The position numbers and the translations under genes are program-made. The notes under the pieces were generated by a model. The model was not told the DNA's origin. It did no database searches and saw only the letters and a list, made by a program, of their open reading frames with translations. DNA of 64,000 bases from Bacteroidota bacterium (lineage in GTDB: Bacteria; Bacteroidota; Bacteroidia; Chitinophagales; Chitinophagaceae), in the NCBI GenBank assembly GCA_018266575.1, contig JAFEAE010000017.1:1-64000 (forward strand), written 5' to 3'. Shown here one piece after another: positions 8,522 to 17,611 of the stretch. Numbering within the stretch: position 1 is the stretch's first letter; each line of letters begins with the position of its first letter.

Positions 8522-10168
8522 ATGAAAAATAATCAGCCCGGAAATTTCTTTCGCATTGTAAGTATTACTTTTTTTCTTTTTGCTACACAATTATTGCAAG
8601 CACAGGTAGACATGAAGATCACGAAACATTATCTCAATATTCCTGTCGGGGTGCATGCACGGATGAAATTGGTACAACTGCAGGTTAACGGAAAAATGAA
8701 ACGTGAGTTTCCCGTACAACTTGCAGAGGACAGTATTTCCTATTGGATATTCATCGACGTATCTGAGTTTAAAAATCAAAAAATAACGATCGCCGCACCT
8801 GCAAAAGAACCGTGGCTGAAACGCATTTACCAGGATGATGTGATCAATGGTGCAGATAGTTTATATAAAGAAAGCAACCGCCCGCAATTTCATTTCACCG
8901 TTAAACGCGGATGGAATAACGATGTGAACGGCCCGATATTTTTCAACGGCCAATATCATTTGTTCTGGCAATCTTTTCCGTTCGGTTTATCATGGAACAC
9001 GGGCTTTATGTATTGGGGCCATGCAGTGAGCAAAGATCTGCTGCATTGGGAAGAACAGGATCCTGCACTGATGCTGGATAGTTTAGGTTCCCCATGGTCT
9101 GGCTCTGCAGTGATCGATACGCATAATGACGGAGGCTGGGGCGAAAATACATTGGTGCTTTATTATTGTTGCTACGACCGTGTTTCGTTTAAACAAGTGC
9201 AATGCATTGCATATAGTACAGATGGTGGAAAGACTTTCAAAGGCTATATAAAAAATCCAATCATCGACAGCAACTGGGAAATGGGAACTATGGATACTCG
9301 CGATCCGAAAGTGCTTTGGTATGAGCCTGCAAAAACATGGGTGCTGGTATTGTTTGAAAAAGATGGCATGTCTTTTTATAATTCAACGGACATGCGCAAC
9401 TGGAAAAAGCAAAGCCATTTTCCCGGGTTATGGGAATGCCCCGATTTTTTTGAGTTGCCTGTTGATGGAAATCCTGCAAATAAAAAATGGGTATTGCATG
9501 GCGGCTCTACAAACTACTTTATCGGCACATTTGATGGAAAAAAATTTACACCGGAAACAGAAAAATTGGATTATGCGGAAGGGGTTAACGAAAACAATGA
9601 AGATATTGTTTATGCCGCACAAAGTTTTGAGAACATGCCTGGCGGCAGGCGCATACAAATGGCATGGGGAAGGATATTTCATGAAGGAATGCCATTTTCG
9701 CAAATGATATTATTCCCGACGGAATTTTCTCTGCGCACAACAAAAAACGGCATCCGCCTTGTAGTAAACCCTATCAGTGAAATTGATCAGTTACATAAAA
9801 CAGAACATCACTGGAAAGATATTTCTGCGCAACAGGCCAATGATGAATTATCGAAAATAAAAGCCGGCCCTTTACATATCAAATTAAAATTCACCATTGC
9901 CGATGGAAACAAATTGAGTTTGCGTTACCAGGGAAATGAGATCCTGAATATGGCTGCAAAAGATTTTCAGCCGGGAGAAAATGAAATAGAAATATTGATC
10001 GATAAAACGGTGGCAGAATTTTTTGTGAACAAAGGCGAACGGTATATCCTGAAACAACTCATCCATAAAAAAAATGACAGCAGCTTTGAATTTGATTCTG
10101 AGAAATACGGGCCGGCAATTCACTCTTTAGATGTGTATGAAATGAAATCTATCTGGAATGATAAATGA
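8522..10168 (+). CDS. Glycoside hydrolase family 32 fructanase/levanase
   Basis: Exported 548-residue enzyme with a signal peptide at about 1-28 (ending LLQAQ), expected to hydrolyse fructans or sucrose-type fructosides. After a roughly 90-residue N-terminal domain comes the five-bladed GH32 propeller, with the nucleophile motif WNNDVNG at 131-137 (D134), the transition-state stabiliser RDP at 260-262 and the acid/base ECP at 305-307. A beta-sandwich module follows at about 430-545. The nucleophile motif is WNNDVNG rather than the usual WMNDPNG. There are no SusC/SusD, fructokinase or regulator genes beside it, so it is not in an obvious polysaccharide utilisation locus. Confidence 0.92.
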   Translation: MKNNQPGNFFRIVSITFFLFATQLLQAQVDMKITKHYLNIPVGVHARMKLVQLQVNGKMKREFPVQLAEDSISYWIFIDVSEFKNQKITIAAPAKEPWLKRIYQDDVINGADSLYKESNRPQFHFTVKRGWNNDVNGPIFFNGQYHLFWQSFPFGLSWNTGFMYWGHAVSKDLLHWEEQDPALMLDSLGSPWSGSAVIDTHNDGGWGENTLVLYYCCYDRVSFKQVQCIAYSTDGGKTFKGYIKNPIIDSNWEMGTMDTRDPKVLWYEPAKTWVLVLFEKDGMSFYNSTDMRNWKKQSHFPGLWECPDFFELPVDGNPANKKWVLHGGSTNYFIGTFDGKKFTPETEKLDYAEGVNENNEDIVYAAQSFENMPGGRRIQMAWGRIFHEGMPFSQMILFPTEFSLRTTKNGIRLVVNPISEIDQLHKTEHHWKDISAQQANDELSKIKAGPLHIKLKFTIADGNKLSLRYQGNEILNMAAKDFQPGENEIEILIDKTVAEFFVNKGERYILKQLIHKKNDSSFEFDSEKYGPAIHSLDVYEMKSIWNDK

Positions 10169-10199
10169 TCCTTCAATTTAAAATATAAAAACCTAAACC

Positions 10200-10643
10200 A
10201 TGAAAAGCGTCTTTGATAAAACCACCCGCGATGAACTGATCAGCAGGATCAGTTCGCTGAATGAACACAACAAAGCACAGTGGGGAAAAATGAATGTCGC
10301 GCAAATGGTGAAACATTGCAGGAAATTTGAAGAACTGACATTAGGAAAGGTAAAATACAAACAATCTTTTCTCGGAAAAATTTTTGGAAAGATGGCATTA
10401 AAAGATGTATTGAAAGATGAACAGATGAAAAAGAACCTGCCGACAGTGCCCTCTTTTCGGATAACAGAAAATGATATTGACTTAGCTGCTGAAAAAGAAA
10501 AATGGATTAGCCTGATAAAAGAATATGAGTATTATCCCGATGATGGTTTTATTCATCCTTTCTTTGGTAAGATGACGAAACAACAAGTTGGCCCCTGGTC
10601 TTACCGGCATGCGGACCATCATTTGCGACAGTTTAATGCGTAG
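10200..10643 (+). CDS. DUF1569 (DinB-like) protein
   Basis: A 147-residue helical protein resembling DUF1569, a branch of the DinB/YfiT-like putative metal-binding four-helix fold. Candidate metal-ligand histidines occur at HC in VAQMVKHCRKFEE (about residue 38) and at HADHHLRQ near the C-terminus (about 137-141). It starts 31 bp after the GH32 gene and is followed 11 bp later by a second DinB-like gene, suggesting co-transcription. The function is unknown; the fold relates to thiol-dependent S-transferases. Confidence 0.75.
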   Translation: MKSVFDKTTRDELISRISSLNEHNKAQWGKMNVAQMVKHCRKFEELTLGKVKYKQSFLGKIFGKMALKDVLKDEQMKKNLPTVPSFRITENDIDLAAEKEKWISLIKEYEYYPDDGFIHPFFGKMTKQQVGPWSYRHADHHLRQFNA

Positions 10644-10654
10644 CTAAAATCTTT

Positions 10655-11164
10655 ATGCTCATTGATGATTTCAATAATACAATCGATACATGGATAAATG
10701 AATTGCAGCATTATTCTTTTGAAAAGCTGATTATCAGACCCGGTGAAGAAAGTTGGTCGCTTGGACAGGTATACATGCACATCATCAATGAAACAAAATG
10801 GTATATCGGTCAAATAGAAATTTGTCTATCAAATAATGAAAACGCATCAGGACAAATGAAAGAAGGCGGAAAAATTATTTTCGCAAACAATTCATTCCCT
10901 GATTTAAAAATCAAAGGCGATGTTCTCACTGCTGCTAATATGCCACAACCAACTAATAAAGAAGAATTACAAAAAGAATTACAGTCACTGAAACTACGTA
11001 TGAGTGTACTATGGAATGAAATCGTTACAAGCAAATTCATTGGCAAAACGACACATCCGGGTAATGGATATTTTAATGCACGCGAATGGTTTCAACATGC
11101 GGAAATGCATTTACTCCATCACTTAAGGCAGAAAAAAAGAATTGACGATTTTTTTATGATATGA
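10655..11164 (+). CDS. DinB-family protein
   Basis: A 169-residue DinB/YfiT-superfamily protein. Likely ligands are the His of SLGQVYMHIINE (about 36) and the C-terminal histidine pair region WFQHAEMHLLHHLRQ (about 148-160), the pattern expected for the metal site of this four-helix bundle. It lies 11 bp downstream of the DUF1569 gene and about 40 bp upstream of the cysteine-synthase-like gene. The likely role is a thiol-dependent transferase or stress protein. In organisms with bacillithiol (bshB1 is in this window) some DinB-fold proteins are bacillithiol S-transferases, but that is inference here. Confidence 0.75.
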   Translation: MLIDDFNNTIDTWINELQHYSFEKLIIRPGEESWSLGQVYMHIINETKWYIGQIEICLSNNENASGQMKEGGKIIFANNSFPDLKIKGDVLTAANMPQPTNKEELQKELQSLKLRMSVLWNEIVTSKFIGKTTHPGNGYFNAREWFQHAEMHLLHHLRQKKRIDDFFMI

Positions 11165-11204
11165 TTCGATCTTTATAACTTAATTTTTATCATCAAACAT
11201 TTTT

Positions 11205-12119
11205 ATGAGTGCAATAGGGAACACCCCATTAATAAAATTAGAACGTTTGTCTGAACCAGGCTGCGCCGAAATATTTGTAAAATGCGAGTACACTAACCCC
11301 ACGGGAAGTATGAAGGACCGCATGGCATTATCGATGATAGAAGGTGCTGAAAAAAGAGGGAAGCTTAAACCAGGCGGAACAGTTGTGGAATACACCGGCG
11401 GAAGCACTGGAAGTTCTTTAGCCATGGTATGTGCAACAAAAGGGTATCGGGCAATATTTGTTTCGTCTGATGCATTTGCAGAGGAGAAATTGCAGACAAT
11501 GCGTGCCTTTGGTGCAGAGCTGGATATTACAAAAAGCGAAGACGGAAAGATAACTGCAAAACTGATCGATACGCTTATTGCACGTGCAAGAGAATTAAGC
11601 CAGCAGCCAAATACATTCTGGACAGACCAATTCAATAACACAGATAACCGCAACGCCTACCACGCTATGGCGAAAGAAATAATTGCCGTGTTAGGAAATA
11701 ATATTGATGAATTCATTATGGGCGTTGGCACAGGCGGATGCTTTTCAGGAAATGCGGAAATATTAAAAAAAGAAATTCCATCTATTCGTTGCCTTGCCAT
11801 AGAACCATACTATGTGCGTTCACTTTCCGGTGGTGATACTTCCGGTAAACACAAGTTAGAAGGAATCGGCACAGGTTTCATCCCATCAATATGCCGCCGC
11901 GACCTTGCAGATGAGATCATCGCAGTGAAAGATGAAGATGCGATGGAAACCGCACGAAAATTAGCAAGAACGGAAGGCATATTTGCAGGCACTACGTCCG
12001 GCGCAAATGTCTGGGCAGCTATTCAACGTGCAAGAATCATTGGACCGGGAAAGAAAATTGTTACCATAATAGTTGATTCCGGTTTAAAATACCTGAAAGG
12101 TGATTTATATAAAGGCTAA
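11205..12119 (+). CDS. PLP-dependent cysteine synthase family protein
   Basis: Fold-type II PLP enzyme of 304 residues in the cysteine synthase / cystathionine beta-synthase family, making cysteine from O-acetylserine and sulfide or a related beta-replacement. The PLP lysine is K37 in GSMKDRM, the substrate-binding loop is at EYTGGSTGSS (about 62-71), and the phosphate-binding glycine loop is GTGGCFSG (about 175-182). The N-terminus is short: only four residues precede the GNTPLIKL motif, against roughly ten in typical CysK, but no alternative start is evident. The EYTGGSTG loop differs from the TSGNTG of housekeeping CysK, so the donor may differ. Confidence 0.85.
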   Translation: MSAIGNTPLIKLERLSEPGCAEIFVKCEYTNPTGSMKDRMALSMIEGAEKRGKLKPGGTVVEYTGGSTGSSLAMVCATKGYRAIFVSSDAFAEEKLQTMRAFGAELDITKSEDGKITAKLIDTLIARARELSQQPNTFWTDQFNNTDNRNAYHAMAKEIIAVLGNNIDEFIMGVGTGGCFSGNAEILKKEIPSIRCLAIEPYYVRSLSGGDTSGKHKLEGIGTGFIPSICRRDLADEIIAVKDEDAMETARKLARTEGIFAGTTSGANVWAAIQRARIIGPGKKIVTIIVDSGLKYLKGDLYKG

Positions 12120-12249
12120 CGTTAACGGGCATCCTAAAAAAGTTGTCGCAATTGCCGGTTAAGATTTTCGTTTTACACCATCAAGGATCAGCAGCATACT
12201 ATCAAATTTGTAAAGGCAGATTTTATTCCTCATTATTCAAATTAAAATT

Positions 12250-12747
12250 ATGGGAGCAATCAAACAAAAGATCACTAATTGCCTTTGGTATGATTCTGAA
12301 GCAGAGCAAGCTGCTGCGCATTATGTGTCCATTTTTCCAAATTCGCATATCGGTACCGTTACACGATATGGAAAAGAAGGCTTTGAATTTCACCAAAAAC
12401 CGGAAGGTTCAGTGATGACAGTCAGCTTCTTTTTAGACGGCCAAGAATTTTTAGGGTTGAATGGTGGCCCGCTTTTTAAATTCAACGAAGCCATGTCGTT
12501 AATGGTTAGTTGTAACTCACAGGAAGAGATCGATCATTATTGGTACAAATTATCAGATGACGGGGAAGAAAGCCAATGCGGATGGCTGAAAGATAAATTC
12601 GGGGTTTCGTGGCAGATCATTTTGGAAGACTGGATCAGCATGATCAACGACCCGGATAAAGAAAAAGTGAAACGTGTAACAACTGCACTATTTACAATGT
12701 CAAAACCGGAACTTGCTGTTTTGAAACGTGCATTTGATGGCAAATAA
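12250..12747 (+). CDS. VOC-family (PhnB-like) protein
   Basis: A 165-residue protein of the vicinal oxygen chelate superfamily, in the PhnB/3-demethylubiquinone-9 3-methyltransferase-like group. It has the typical opening KITNCLWYDSEAEQAAAHYVSIFPNS, the second repeat strand GQEFLGLNGG and the WLKDKFGVSWQII signature. The name of the family is historical; these are probably small metal-dependent isomerases or binding proteins, not ubiquinone methyltransferases. It is monocistronic in appearance, between the cysteine-synthase-like gene and an FAD oxidase. Confidence 0.85.
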   Translation: MGAIKQKITNCLWYDSEAEQAAAHYVSIFPNSHIGTVTRYGKEGFEFHQKPEGSVMTVSFFLDGQEFLGLNGGPLFKFNEAMSLMVSCNSQEEIDHYWYKLSDDGEESQCGWLKDKFGVSWQIILEDWISMINDPDKEKVKRVTTALFTMSKPELAVLKRAFDGK

Positions 12748-12840
12748 ATTATTTAGAACTCAAATCTTAATTTGTAATTGAAGCAGCTATATCAATCTTA
12801 ATTTATTCTCCTTAACTTTCCTGTTCATTTAATCTGAAGT

Positions 12841-13977
12841 ATGCAACAGGTTTCCGTATGGGAAAAAGAAAGTTTTTATGCACATAAAAATGTGATCATT
12901 GCCGGCAGTGGTTTTGTTGGTTTATGGAGTGCTTACTATCTCAAAAAAAATCATCCCAAATTATCAATAGCGATAGTAGACCGTGGCATCATACCAACCG
13001 GTGCAAGCACACGCAACGCAGGTTTTGCCTGTTTCGGAAGTGTAACAGAATTAATTGCCGATACATTGAAATCTGGAGAGGAACAAATGCTCGACATTGT
13101 AGAAATGCGCTACAAAGGATTGAAAAGGATCCGTAAAATTTTTAAGGATAAAGAAATTGGTTATGAAGATTTCGGCGGATATGAATTGGTCACAGGGTCA
13201 CAGGATTTTGACCTGAATATTTTGCGAAGCAATATTGATTACCTCAATCGTAAGCTGAAAAAAATAGTCAAGAAAGAAAAATCTTTCTACATCAATGACG
13301 ATAAGATTTCCGAATTTGGTTTCGCAGGCATTCAGCACCTCATCGAAAATAAACTGGAAGGGCAATTACATTCAGGAAAATTATGCCAGGCACTTTTGAA
13401 ATTAGTTGTGTCGATGGGTGTGACTGTTTTAAATTCTATCGAAATAAAAAATTATGAAAGAATAAATGGTTCGATAGAATTACACACCAATCAGCATTTT
13501 AACTTATCAACTGATCAACTGATCATCTGCACGAATGCTTTCGCAAAACAACTTTTGCCCGAGCTTGATGTTGAACCTGCACGCGGACAGGTTTTAGTTA
13601 CTTCTGAAATTCCTGATTTGAAATGGAAAGGAACATTCCATTATGATGAAGGTTATTATTATTTCAGAAATCTCGGCAACCGTGTTTTGCTCGGTGGGGC
13701 ACGCAATGCTGCATTTGAAGATGAACATACATACGAACTTGCAACGTCATCGCATATCCAGGATACGTTGGAAAATTTCCTGAAAGAAAAAATCTTACCT
13801 GCAACATTATTCACTATCGAACACCGATGGAGTGGCATAATGGGAGTTGGTAAAGAAAAAATGCCGATAGTAAAAAAAATAAGCGATGGGGTTTTCTGCG
13901 CAGTGCGTATGGGTGGAATGGGTGTTGCATTAGCACCTGTGATCGGTGAGCAAATAGCAGAGTTAATTACCACATAA
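12841..13977 (+). CDS. FAD-dependent amine/amino-acid oxidoreductase (DAO family)
   Basis: A 378-residue flavoprotein with the N-terminal FAD-binding motif AGSGFVG (about 21-27) and the ribose-binding acid in AIVDRG. The next conserved segment is GASTRNAGFACFG, typical of DAO/GlpD-like glycine or amino-acid oxidases. A C-terminal FAD-contacting glycine-rich segment follows near 345-365 (FCAVRMGGMGVALAP). It is cytosolic, with no signal. The likely reaction is oxidative deamination of an amino acid or amine; the substrate is unknown. It is convergent with the metalloprotease gene, with only 10 bp between stop codons. Confidence 0.85.
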   Translation: MQQVSVWEKESFYAHKNVIIAGSGFVGLWSAYYLKKNHPKLSIAIVDRGIIPTGASTRNAGFACFGSVTELIADTLKSGEEQMLDIVEMRYKGLKRIRKIFKDKEIGYEDFGGYELVTGSQDFDLNILRSNIDYLNRKLKKIVKKEKSFYINDDKISEFGFAGIQHLIENKLEGQLHSGKLCQALLKLVVSMGVTVLNSIEIKNYERINGSIELHTNQHFNLSTDQLIICTNAFAKQLLPELDVEPARGQVLVTSEIPDLKWKGTFHYDEGYYYFRNLGNRVLLGGARNAAFEDEHTYELATSSHIQDTLENFLKEKILPATLFTIEHRWSGIMGVGKEKMPIVKKISDGVFCAVRMGGMGVALAPVIGEQIAELITT

Positions 13978-13987
13978 ATTTCAGGCA

Positions 13988-15253
13988 TTACATTTTTACC
14001 AGCTTCGCAATTTCTCCTTTTTTGCCCGTGCATATCTTCACATAATAAATGCCTTTGGCAAATGAAGAAACATTTACCTGCATCAGTGGCTGGTTAACCT
14101 GTGTAACAAATATGCGCTGGCCAAATTGATTAATGATCTCTAATGAAGAACCAACTTCCGAATCATTTAATTGCACAGAAGCAAATGTGGTTGCAGGGTT
14201 GGGATAGATTGTTATCGGAACATTCCCTCCTTCACCTGTTGAAGGTACCGGGCCACCAAGTGGGATTGCAGTTAATACATTTGACGATAGCAATGCATAA
14301 CGTTCGCCTCCGGGAGCAAACAATGCCAGCATCCTGTCGCGCTGGCCTGCAGTAAAAATATTCATACAATCATCATTCACAAAATCCATAAAATTCGAGT
14401 ACATATCACCGTTAGGTCCATTATTGCAACTGATCAACACCCCGCTCGGGCATCCGCGGTCGGCAGTTTGTTGCGGCGGAGTGTCTGTAACTTTATCATC
14501 ACCGCAATTGGCATCGCCCCAGGTATGTATAAGGTTCAGCCAATGGCCGATCTCATGTGTAGCTGTTCTTCCTTTATTAAATGGCGCTGCAGCAGAGCCG
14601 TTCACTCCAAAAGCATTGTACATTACCACTACCCCATCGTCTTCTTTCGGACCACCGGCAACACTGGAATATCCGAGCACACCGGAGTTTAAATTTCCCA
14701 CCCAAATATTCAAATACCTGTCCCTGTCCCAAGCATCATCTCCTCCTTGTGCAGAAGATTTTATCCTGTCATCAATAGTAAATGCAATTATATTTGTGTG
14801 CCTGCGCACAATGCCTGTTGTAGCATAACCAGAAGTATCTACTTTCGCCAGTTCAAAATGAATCCCGCAGTTTGTTGCATACTGACGAAACACAGCAGGA
14901 GTATTATTGGTATCCGGATTCAACCGGTTATAATCCTGATTCAATACATTTATTTGTGAAGCAATTTGCTGGTCGCTGATATTTTGTTGTGCAGTGTTAT
15001 AAACCACATGCACAACAACGGGGATTGTAATTACAGTCGGCACCTGGTTTACAGAAGAGCTACTTCCGTTTATTGTAGTCGATTTTGCTTTTTGGAGGTT
15101 TTGTGTAAACGCTTCAATTGATGCGATCTTTGAAATAAGCTCAGGGGATTTATTGATGAGTTGTTGCCTGTATTCAGCAGTACGGCATTCATTCTGTGCA
15201 AGAACAGTGATGCAGGTAAAGATCAACAAGGGCAAAATCAAAACTCGTTTCAT
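13988..15253 (-). CDS. Secreted M43 (pappalysin-type) zinc metalloprotease with T9SS sorting domain
   Basis: Exported zinc protease of 421 residues from the ATG at 15253. That start is chosen because MKRVLILPLLIF...AQ then forms a proper signal peptide; an in-frame extension to 15283 would bury it. The catalytic motif HEIGHWLNLIH (H233, E234, H237, H243) fits metzincins of family M43, and a Met-turn follows in YSNFMDFV. The last about 75 residues (from ITIYPNPATTFASVQL to the basic end KLVKM) form a type IX secretion C-terminal sorting domain, so the enzyme should cross the outer membrane and be surface-anchored or released. This implies a T9SS elsewhere in the genome. Confidence 0.93.
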   Translation of the reverse strand: MKRVLILPLLIFTCITVLAQNECRTAEYRQQLINKSPELISKIASIEAFTQNLQKAKSTTINGSSSSVNQVPTVITIPVVVHVVYNTAQQNISDQQIASQINVLNQDYNRLNPDTNNTPAVFRQYATNCGIHFELAKVDTSGYATTGIVRRHTNIIAFTIDDRIKSSAQGGDDAWDRDRYLNIWVGNLNSGVLGYSSVAGGPKEDDGVVVMYNAFGVNGSAAAPFNKGRTATHEIGHWLNLIHTWGDANCGDDKVTDTPPQQTADRGCPSGVLISCNNGPNGDMYSNFMDFVNDDCMNIFTAGQRDRMLALFAPGGERYALLSSNVLTAIPLGGPVPSTGEGGNVPITIYPNPATTFASVQLNDSEVGSSLEIINQFGQRIFVTQVNQPLMQVNVSSFAKGIYYVKICTGKKGEIAKLVKM

Positions 15254-15626
15254 GGAAACTTCTTTTTGTATCCGTTGATTCAAAGGTTTGGATTGAAAGT
15301 TTCACGAGTATTGAATTAGGAGTTAACAAGGGGATATGGAAGAAAATATATAAAATGATGAGACCAATAAATTGATTCAGCTACTTAACCTTAATACAGA
15401 TAGGAAATTGGGCAAGGATGGTTACTTAAAAGAATGATGCGCATGACTTAGCAGAAATAACACCGGAAGGACATATAAATTTATAGTCTTTAAGTGGTAT
15501 CAGTTGATAAGCTATTGTAAAACAACAATTTTTTTTCTGTAATTCAAAATTTTATGCTCAAAAATTATCATTTCATTGCATCTGATTCACAAATCTGCTG
15601 CTTATTTTTGCGGCTTCACATCTTTT
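15254..15626. other. Divergent intergenic region
   Basis: A 373-bp AT-rich spacer between the metalloprotease and the glutaminyl cyclase genes, read divergently. It must hold both promoters. Apart from the TATTTTTG box at 15603-15610, I see no RNA gene, repeat copy or convincing small frame in it. Confidence 0.5.
15603..15610 (+). promoter_or_regulatory. Bacteroidota -7 promoter box (TATTTTTG)
   Basis: TATTTTTG matches the TAnnTTTG consensus and ends 16 bp before the ATG at 15627. It supports that start over an in-frame extension beginning at 15576, which would lie upstream of the promoter. Confidence 0.6.
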
Positions 15627-16454
15627 ATGATAAAAAAAATCCTAAGCTTACTTGTTATTGTTTCTGCAGTTGCATGTACAAATACAGACACGAACAATCA
15701 TTCTACTGATACTAATCCGCAAGCCAACAGTGGCGAACCGACAGTGATTAACTACAGTGTAGTGAATGCTTTGCCACATGATACAACTTCATTTACCGAA
15801 GGATTTCTGTTTCATGACGGGCAATTGTATGAAGCAACAGGGCATGTTGATGAAGTGCCAAGCACACGTTCATTATTTGGAGTAGTAGATTTGAAAACAG
15901 GAAAGATCGCACCGAAAGTAGAGCTTGATAAAAATAAATATTTTGGTGAAGGAATTGTTTTCCTGAATGGAAAAGTTTACCAGTTAACTTATCAGACAAA
16001 GATCGGTTTTGTGTATGATGCAAAAACGTTTAAGAAACTTGGTGATTTTACTTTTCCGAGCGCAGAAGGATGGGGAATGACGACAGATGGAACCTATTTA
16101 ATTATGAGCGACGGGACAAGCAACATCAATTATCTTGACCCTAATAATTTTAAATTGGTAAAAATAGTAGGCGTAACAGATAATAACGGGCCTGTGAGTA
16201 ATGTAAATGAGCTGGAGTACATCAACGGGTATATTTACGCAAATGTGTATACGACCAATTACATTTTGAAAATAGATCCTTCATCAGGAAAAGTTGTAGG
16301 CAAACTGGATTTTTCTACGTTAGATAATGAAGCAAAAATTAAATATCCTGCTGCAAAAGAATTTAATGGTATTGCTTATGATTCCGTTTCAAAGAAAATT
16401 TATGTAACAGGGAAATTATGGCCTAATATTTATGAAGTACAGTTTGCGCATTAG
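15627..16454 (+). CDS. Glutaminyl-peptide cyclotransferase (lipoprotein)
   Basis: A 275-residue lipoprotein of the bacterial glutaminyl cyclase family with a beta-propeller fold (as in plant-type QC), which converts N-terminal glutamine to pyroglutamate on exported proteins. The signal ends in the lipobox SAVAC with acylated Cys near residue 18. The conserved core is evident: HDTTSFTEGFLF, YEATG, FGEGIVFL, FPSAEGWGM, NELEYINGYIYANVY and KEFNGIAYD. Pyroglutamate formation is known to follow signal-peptide cleavage on many Bacteroidota exported proteins whose mature end begins with Gln, and several proteins here have that (cleavage before Q). Confidence 0.88.
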   Translation: MIKKILSLLVIVSAVACTNTDTNNHSTDTNPQANSGEPTVINYSVVNALPHDTTSFTEGFLFHDGQLYEATGHVDEVPSTRSLFGVVDLKTGKIAPKVELDKNKYFGEGIVFLNGKVYQLTYQTKIGFVYDAKTFKKLGDFTFPSAEGWGMTTDGTYLIMSDGTSNINYLDPNNFKLVKIVGVTDNNGPVSNVNELEYINGYIYANVYTTNYILKIDPSSGKVVGKLDFSTLDNEAKIKYPAAKEFNGIAYDSVSKKIYVTGKLWPNIYEVQFAH

Positions 16455-16469
16455 AGAAAATAAAGATGA

Positions 16470-16598
16470 TAGTTGTTAGTTGGCACATTACAGTCTCCCA
16501 TTTAAAATTCGCTACAAATTTTCAGCAAAAAAAATTAGCAAATCAAAATGGCTCAGGGCAAAATCAATTTCAACTTTCAGCCTGTTATCTGACAACTG
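16470..16598. repeat. Degenerate-word spacer between convergent genes
   Basis: The spacer contains words like AGTTGTTAGTTGG at the left and CTGACAACTGTCATCTGTC at the right, which are imperfectly complementary. It may act as a bidirectional terminator for the cyclase and methyltransferase genes. Confidence 0.4.
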
Positions 16599-17498
16599 TC
16601 ATCTGTCAACTTTCTTAATAACATACACCAGCGAGCTGCATCTTTCTTTGTTGAATAATGTTTTGATGTTAGAAAATAAACCAACAAAAAAACCTCTTGC
16701 TAAATTTCCTTTTCTATATCTCTCACTCAAAAAACTAATATAGAAACTATCGAACCACATCGGTTTGATATCTTTTAACTCGAGCCCATGTTGCGTCAAT
16801 AATTTTCTGATTGATTGCGGGGAGAAATGATACAAATGCCGGGGAACATCATAGGCAGCCCAATATTCGTTGTACACATCCGCGTCGTAAGATGTATAAT
16901 TGGGCACAGCGATAAATATTATGCCGTTATCTTTCAATACATTTCTTAACTGGTCGATATAATTATGCAGGTCGTGCACATGTTCAAGCACATGCCACAT
17001 GGTGATGACATCAAACGTAGCGGCAGATAAATTAAAAAATGTATCTGCGGGCAAGAGGTTTATATTATGCAGGGCCGCTGCCCTTTTCCGCGTATCCTGA
17101 TCGGGTTCCATGCCGGTTACATCCCAGTCATGTTCCTGCATGTAATGTGCAAATGCGCCAGTACCTGCACCGATATCCAGTAATTTCCCGCTATTTTTTC
17201 CGGAAGAAGATACGATAGTTTTTCGTTTACCCGACAACGTTAGCTTTCTTACAAAATGGTATGCACTGTTTATAAACCCTTTCCTGCTGTCTGTATGGGA
17301 AATATATTCCGGCGATTGATAATAGGCTCCTATCGATTGCATACCTGGAACATTTTGCGTGAACCTTAATCTGCAATCCGCACATTCATAAATATCAAAT
17401 TCTTTTTTTGAAACAGTATAGTCTGTTGCAGAAAGCATTTTTTGTAATGCAGAAGAACCGCATACCGGGCAGATGGTATAATGAATAACGTCGTCCAT
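16599..17498 (-). CDS. Class I SAM-dependent methyltransferase with N-terminal zinc ribbon-like motif
   Basis: A 299-residue protein. Two CxxC pairs near the N-terminus (CPVCG and CADC, about residues 12-42) suggest a zinc ribbon. The Rossmann methyltransferase core follows, with SAM motif LLDIGAGTGAFAHYM (near 105-120), acidic GMEPD and MWHVLEHVHD. It matches the Methyltransf_23 type common in sugar or surface-polymer gene clusters. The open frame begins at a TTG at 17516, but the ATG at 17498 is preferred. Its substrate is unknown, and no glycan gene cluster surrounds it. Confidence 0.85.
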   Translation of the reverse strand: MDDVIHYTICPVCGSSALQKMLSATDYTVSKKEFDIYECADCRLRFTQNVPGMQSIGAYYQSPEYISHTDSRKGFINSAYHFVRKLTLSGKRKTIVSSSGKNSGKLLDIGAGTGAFAHYMQEHDWDVTGMEPDQDTRKRAAALHNINLLPADTFFNLSAATFDVITMWHVLEHVHDLHNYIDQLRNVLKDNGIIFIAVPNYTSYDADVYNEYWAAYDVPRHLYHFSPQSIRKLLTQHGLELKDIKPMWFDSFYISFLSERYRKGNLARGFFVGLFSNIKTLFNKERCSSLVYVIKKVDR

Positions 17499-17611
17499 AA
17501 CTTCTATAGCGTGCAAAGAAAAGAAAGAAAATGCAGAATGGAGGTAAAAGGTTCAAGGTAAATGGTACAAGGTGTTTCATTCCCTAAGCCATACGCCTTA
17601 ATCCTTAAATC

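Noticed and set aside
12143..12415. 90-codon frame overlapping the start of the PhnB-like gene
   Set aside because: It is in another frame of a clear VOC-family gene and has no supporting features.
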